Positions 16,484 to 18,985 of a DNA stretch of 18,985 nt are shown here, in pieces. Every line of letters starts with the position of its first letter. Position 1 is the first letter of the stretch. Source of the DNA: Pinguiococcus pyrenoidosus (Eukaryota; Sar; Pinguiophyceae; Pinguiochrysidales; Pinguiochrysidaceae); contig JAAMXY010000210.1 of assembly GCA_019677205.1 (NCBI GenBank), forward strand, positions 3,575-22,559. The letters run 5' to 3'. Position numbers and translations under genes: made by a program. A model generated the notes under the pieces. The model had not been told where the DNA came from. It did not search any database and saw only the letters and a list, made by a program, of their open reading frames with translations.

Positions 16484-16909
16484 GGCGATGTCTCTTCGCC
16501 TCGCAGTGGCAAGCCTCTTCCTTGCTCAGCAGAAGCTGCAGCTGAAGCTTGCGCAATGGAGACACTTTGGGTTATCCAGTAGCAAATCTCAGTTTTCAAA
16601 TTCCAAACTCTGTGACAGAGAGACCTCACACTTTGGGATGGGAGGAGATCTTCACGGACTTGACGAGCACATTCTCAAGCTATTATTGAGAATGTGCTGA
16701 CTCTTTAAAATGATTGGTCGAGTCCTGCTTGCCGCCCATTTTCGCTGAGCACTCTGATTGGTTGCTGCTCGAGCTGCACCCGCATTTCCCGGTCTTCTTC
16801 CCGCCTTTTCGAGTTCAAAGGCATTCACCACAGAGCTGCTGCCTCGAGAGAGTCTCGAGAAGCGCACGAAGGACCGGAGCGCTTGTTTGCTGCTCCTAAG
16901 CAGACAAAC
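16484..16909. promoter_or_regulatory. divergent 5' region of RPS17 and the SET-like gene
   Basis: About 430 nt separate the two start codons. ACACTTTGGG occurs twice, ending at 16571 and 16637, and CTCTGTGACAGAG at about 16609-16621 is a 6-bp-arm palindrome. Two inverted CCAAT boxes (ATTGG at 16713-16717 and 16757-16761) lie near a TTTAAAA at 16704-16710, and a strong hairpin sits at 16666-16698. CCAAT elements are common in eukaryotic promoters. Assigning any of these to either gene is inference. Confidence 0.4.
16666..16698. repeat. 13-bp perfect inverted repeat (hairpin)
   Basis: AGCACATTCTCAA at 16666-16678 is the exact reverse complement of 16686-16698, with a 7-nt loop GCTATTA. The hairpin is about 180 nt upstream of the RPS17 start and 210 nt upstream of the SET-like gene. 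Confidence 0.9.
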
Positions 16910-17876
16910 ATGAGCATCGCGAATCAAGAGACACGCGCAACGCGCGAGAAGGCTGCAATTAGCAGCCTGGAGCTGCGCACGTGTGGCTGGAAGCCTTCGT
17001 CGGATTTCTGCTTCTTCACGCCTCAGCAGCAAGACACGGACAAAGGAAAGGAGAGGGCTGAAAAGCGACAGAAACTCAGCAGTGGCTGTTGGTTGGAGCA
17101 AGCGCTTGGTGACGCGTCTGACGAATGCCTGGACACCCTGCTACACAGGCCCAGCGGTTGAAGAAGTCTCTTGCACCGCCCTGCAACGATGTCGCTATGA
17201 CTGCAGCTCTCGTCAACAGGACAGAGCTCTTTGCAGTTGGCGACGCCGGGAGCAAAGGCTGCGGCCTTTTTGCGACGTCGCATATACCAGAAGGTGTTCC
17301 AATCCTGGAGTATGTAGGAAGGGTCACGAAAGGATTGCATTTGGGCATACATGTGCGGACGCACATCCGCAACTACAGGTCTTGATAGGCAGGGAGAGAA
17401 GGGCAGCCGATACTGCTACCAGAGCAGGCAAAAGTAGTTCTCATTCTTGATGACTCCGGTCGACGCCACCCACGTGTTGAATCTTCCAGAAAGTCACGTG
17501 TCGAAGGCCCTGGACTTCTGGGAGTCCTTGCAGGGAAAGCATCTTGCGATGCAAGCAGCGAAGCGCTGGATGCTCAACGTGCGGGCAAGAAGGGACGGCG
17601 TCGAAGACGCGTGCAAGGACGCATCTCGCGCTTTACGAAAATCCGAAACCAGTCTGGACAGAAAGGAGAGAAAGCACACGAGGCAGGTATGCAAGATGGA
17701 CGACTTGACTCGCTCGTGAACAGTCGCGTCAAGGTCGGTCCCTGAGCCCGGAGCTTACACGCCCACTGATGTCGGCAAAGCACGGTTTGTACTCGTAACC
17801 TTTTCAGAAGCGATGGAAGGCCCGAAACCTACGATTTATCGCGGCAAGACCCGCCAAGACATCAACAAGAAGATGA
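16910..17876 (+). CDS. small protein with an N-terminal SET-like segment, hypothetical gene model
   Basis: Five exons join in phase (16910-17108, 17207-17322, 17379-17433, 17490-17686, 17808-17876) to give about 211 aa. Exon 1 starts MSIANQETRA and is polar. Exon 2 encodes ELFAVGDAGSKGCGLFAT and HIPEGVPILEYVGR, which closely resembles the opening of SET methyltransferase domains (GxGLFA...IPxGxxILEYVGE). The later SET landmarks, NHSCxPN and ELxxDY, are absent. Exons 3-5 instead give a basic, helical, coiled-coil-like tail (ALDFWESLQGKHLAMQAAKR) that I do not recognise. The donor at 17687 (CAG|GTATGC) and acceptor at 17807 (TAACCTTTTCAG) look strong; the two 56-nt introns at 17323-17378 and 17434-17489 are the weakest part. 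It could be a real truncated SET-derived protein or a decaying SET gene. An AATAAA follows at 18119. Confidence 0.4.
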
Positions 17877-18985
17877 TCCCTGGCAGGACATCGAAAGGTG
17901 CTTCAGCCACGACTGCTTCCAGGCTGATGAGAAGTTCCCGTCGCAAACAAGCGATACAAAAGTGAGCCGTAGAAATGCGAATCCCCAGCAACGAAGTCGT
18001 CCTTGTAGCTGGCCACGACAAAAGTAGAGACGAGCGATCGCAAAAAAGATTCAAAAAGACCAAGCCTGGCAACAGCCAAACATACTTTCTGCATTGCAAG
18101 ATCTTGCAAACGAGCAGCAATAAAAAATGGGGTCGTAGCGCGGCTGCGGCATGACTTGGTAAATAAACGAAACCTAAGATCTGTCTTTATTCTGCTTCTG
18201 TCATCACAACAAGAACATATACCGTTGTACGTCGGTCCAGTCTCTCAGAAGTCAACGCTGCAAAAAACAGGGTGGCGCAAATCAATGAATGAAAAAAGTA
18301 AAATGGGGCGGTCGTTCTTGTTGACAAAAAATTGCTGAGAAACATGGTTATTCTTACGGCAAATATCGGTCTTATTGGCAAGTTGTCAAGCGTCAGGAGC
18401 AAAGCAGATATTTTTCCCAAATTGTTTTAGCGTCTTCTAATTTTTAGCACACAATTTGCAAATTTCAGCAAGATATCCATTTTGGGTGATAACTCATTTA
18501 TCTCCTATCATTTACTTTCTAGCACCGGGTCCACCTAAGAACCCACTCTGTTCAGGATGGTTTGCTCAAACTATCCGTTTCTCCAATAATAGTCCGTCAC
18601 TGACGTCAGACTTGTTTTGCTGTACGAGCAACAGTCGATTTATAGACAGGTATATACTCCGCAAGTGCCCATTAGGCTACAGCAGGCACACAAGCGTGGT
18701 ATTGTGGAAACTGGGTCCTTCTGGGTACTAGCATAACAGGGCGGGTTTTTTGGTGGACCCGATGTCAAGGTACAATCGATTCATGTATGCTGCATTGTGT
18801 GCTTAGCGATACGTTTTCTGCAACGGTAGATCGGGGTGCACATACAAAGAACTCAGTCGTTGTCGTTCATTGTCGTCTCCTGCGTCGGAGATTCATTCCT
18901 TTTAGTTTTTGCCACCAGCATATATTTAACAGGGGGTCCCGTTAACAACTAGCACCTTGTATCTGTCCGGCAAGTACCTTTAGAC
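17877..18985. other. AT-richer terminal region without a recognised gene
   Basis: Base composition shifts toward A+T after about 17900 compared with the coding regions. AATAAA signals occur at 18119-18124 and 18162-18167, the first suitable for the upstream plus-strand gene. Open frames of 60-94 codons at 17836-18120 (minus), 18156-18338 (plus) and 18456-18731 (plus) have no recognisable domain or splice support. I found no tRNA, terminal repeat pair or primer-binding site. Confidence 0.5.

Overview
This is nuclear DNA of a unicellular eukaryote. Every well-supported protein can be rebuilt only by removing short GT-AG introns (21 modelled, 56-272 nt). Genes lie on both strands at high density. 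The set includes a ribosomal protein (RPS17), a polyadenylation factor (CPSF2), an axonemal dynein-regulatory-complex subunit (DRC3) and histone methyltransferase domains. DRC3 implies a motile cilium or flagellum, which excludes land plants, most fungi and red algae. The RPS17 sequence and the triple cyclic-nucleotide-binding protein would suit an alveolate or other SAR-type protist or alga, but I cannot fix the species from sequence alone.

Layout from left to right. Positions 1-1400 are gene-poor, with a decayed Ty1/copia RNase H fragment (minus) and a near-perfect 44-bp palindrome. At 1556-3118 (+) lies a patatin-like protein that has lost both catalytic residues. At 3559-5994 (-) lies a protein with three cyclic-nucleotide-binding domains followed by an RGS domain. 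A region of about 700 bp separates it from the divergent DRC3 gene at 6690-10183 (+, 12 exons). CPSF2 (10340-12839, -) is convergent with DRC3. It is divergent from an ADD zinc finger plus SETDB1-like SET methyltransferase (13668-15605, +). RPS17 (15919-16483, -) follows, then a small five-exon gene carrying only the N-terminal part of a SET-like motif (16910-17876, +). The last 1.1 kb is AT-richer and shows no gene.

The most interesting material is in unusual domain combinations and losses. These are the ADD-SETDB1 fusion, which could couple H3 tail reading to H3K9 methylation; the CNB-CNB-CNB-RGS protein with an apparent acylation signal and no kinase; and the patatin pseudoenzyme. A second theme is short tandem arrays with units of 6, 9, 12, 19 and 21 bp. 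They sit inside introns, in promoters and, in the SET gene, inside the coding sequence exactly at the site where SETDB1 proteins carry their SET-splitting insertion.

The genes do not form one pathway. DRC3 and the CNB-RGS protein share a divergent control region and could both belong to flagellar biology, and the SET gene and the orphan SET-like gene both point to chromatin, but those links are inference.
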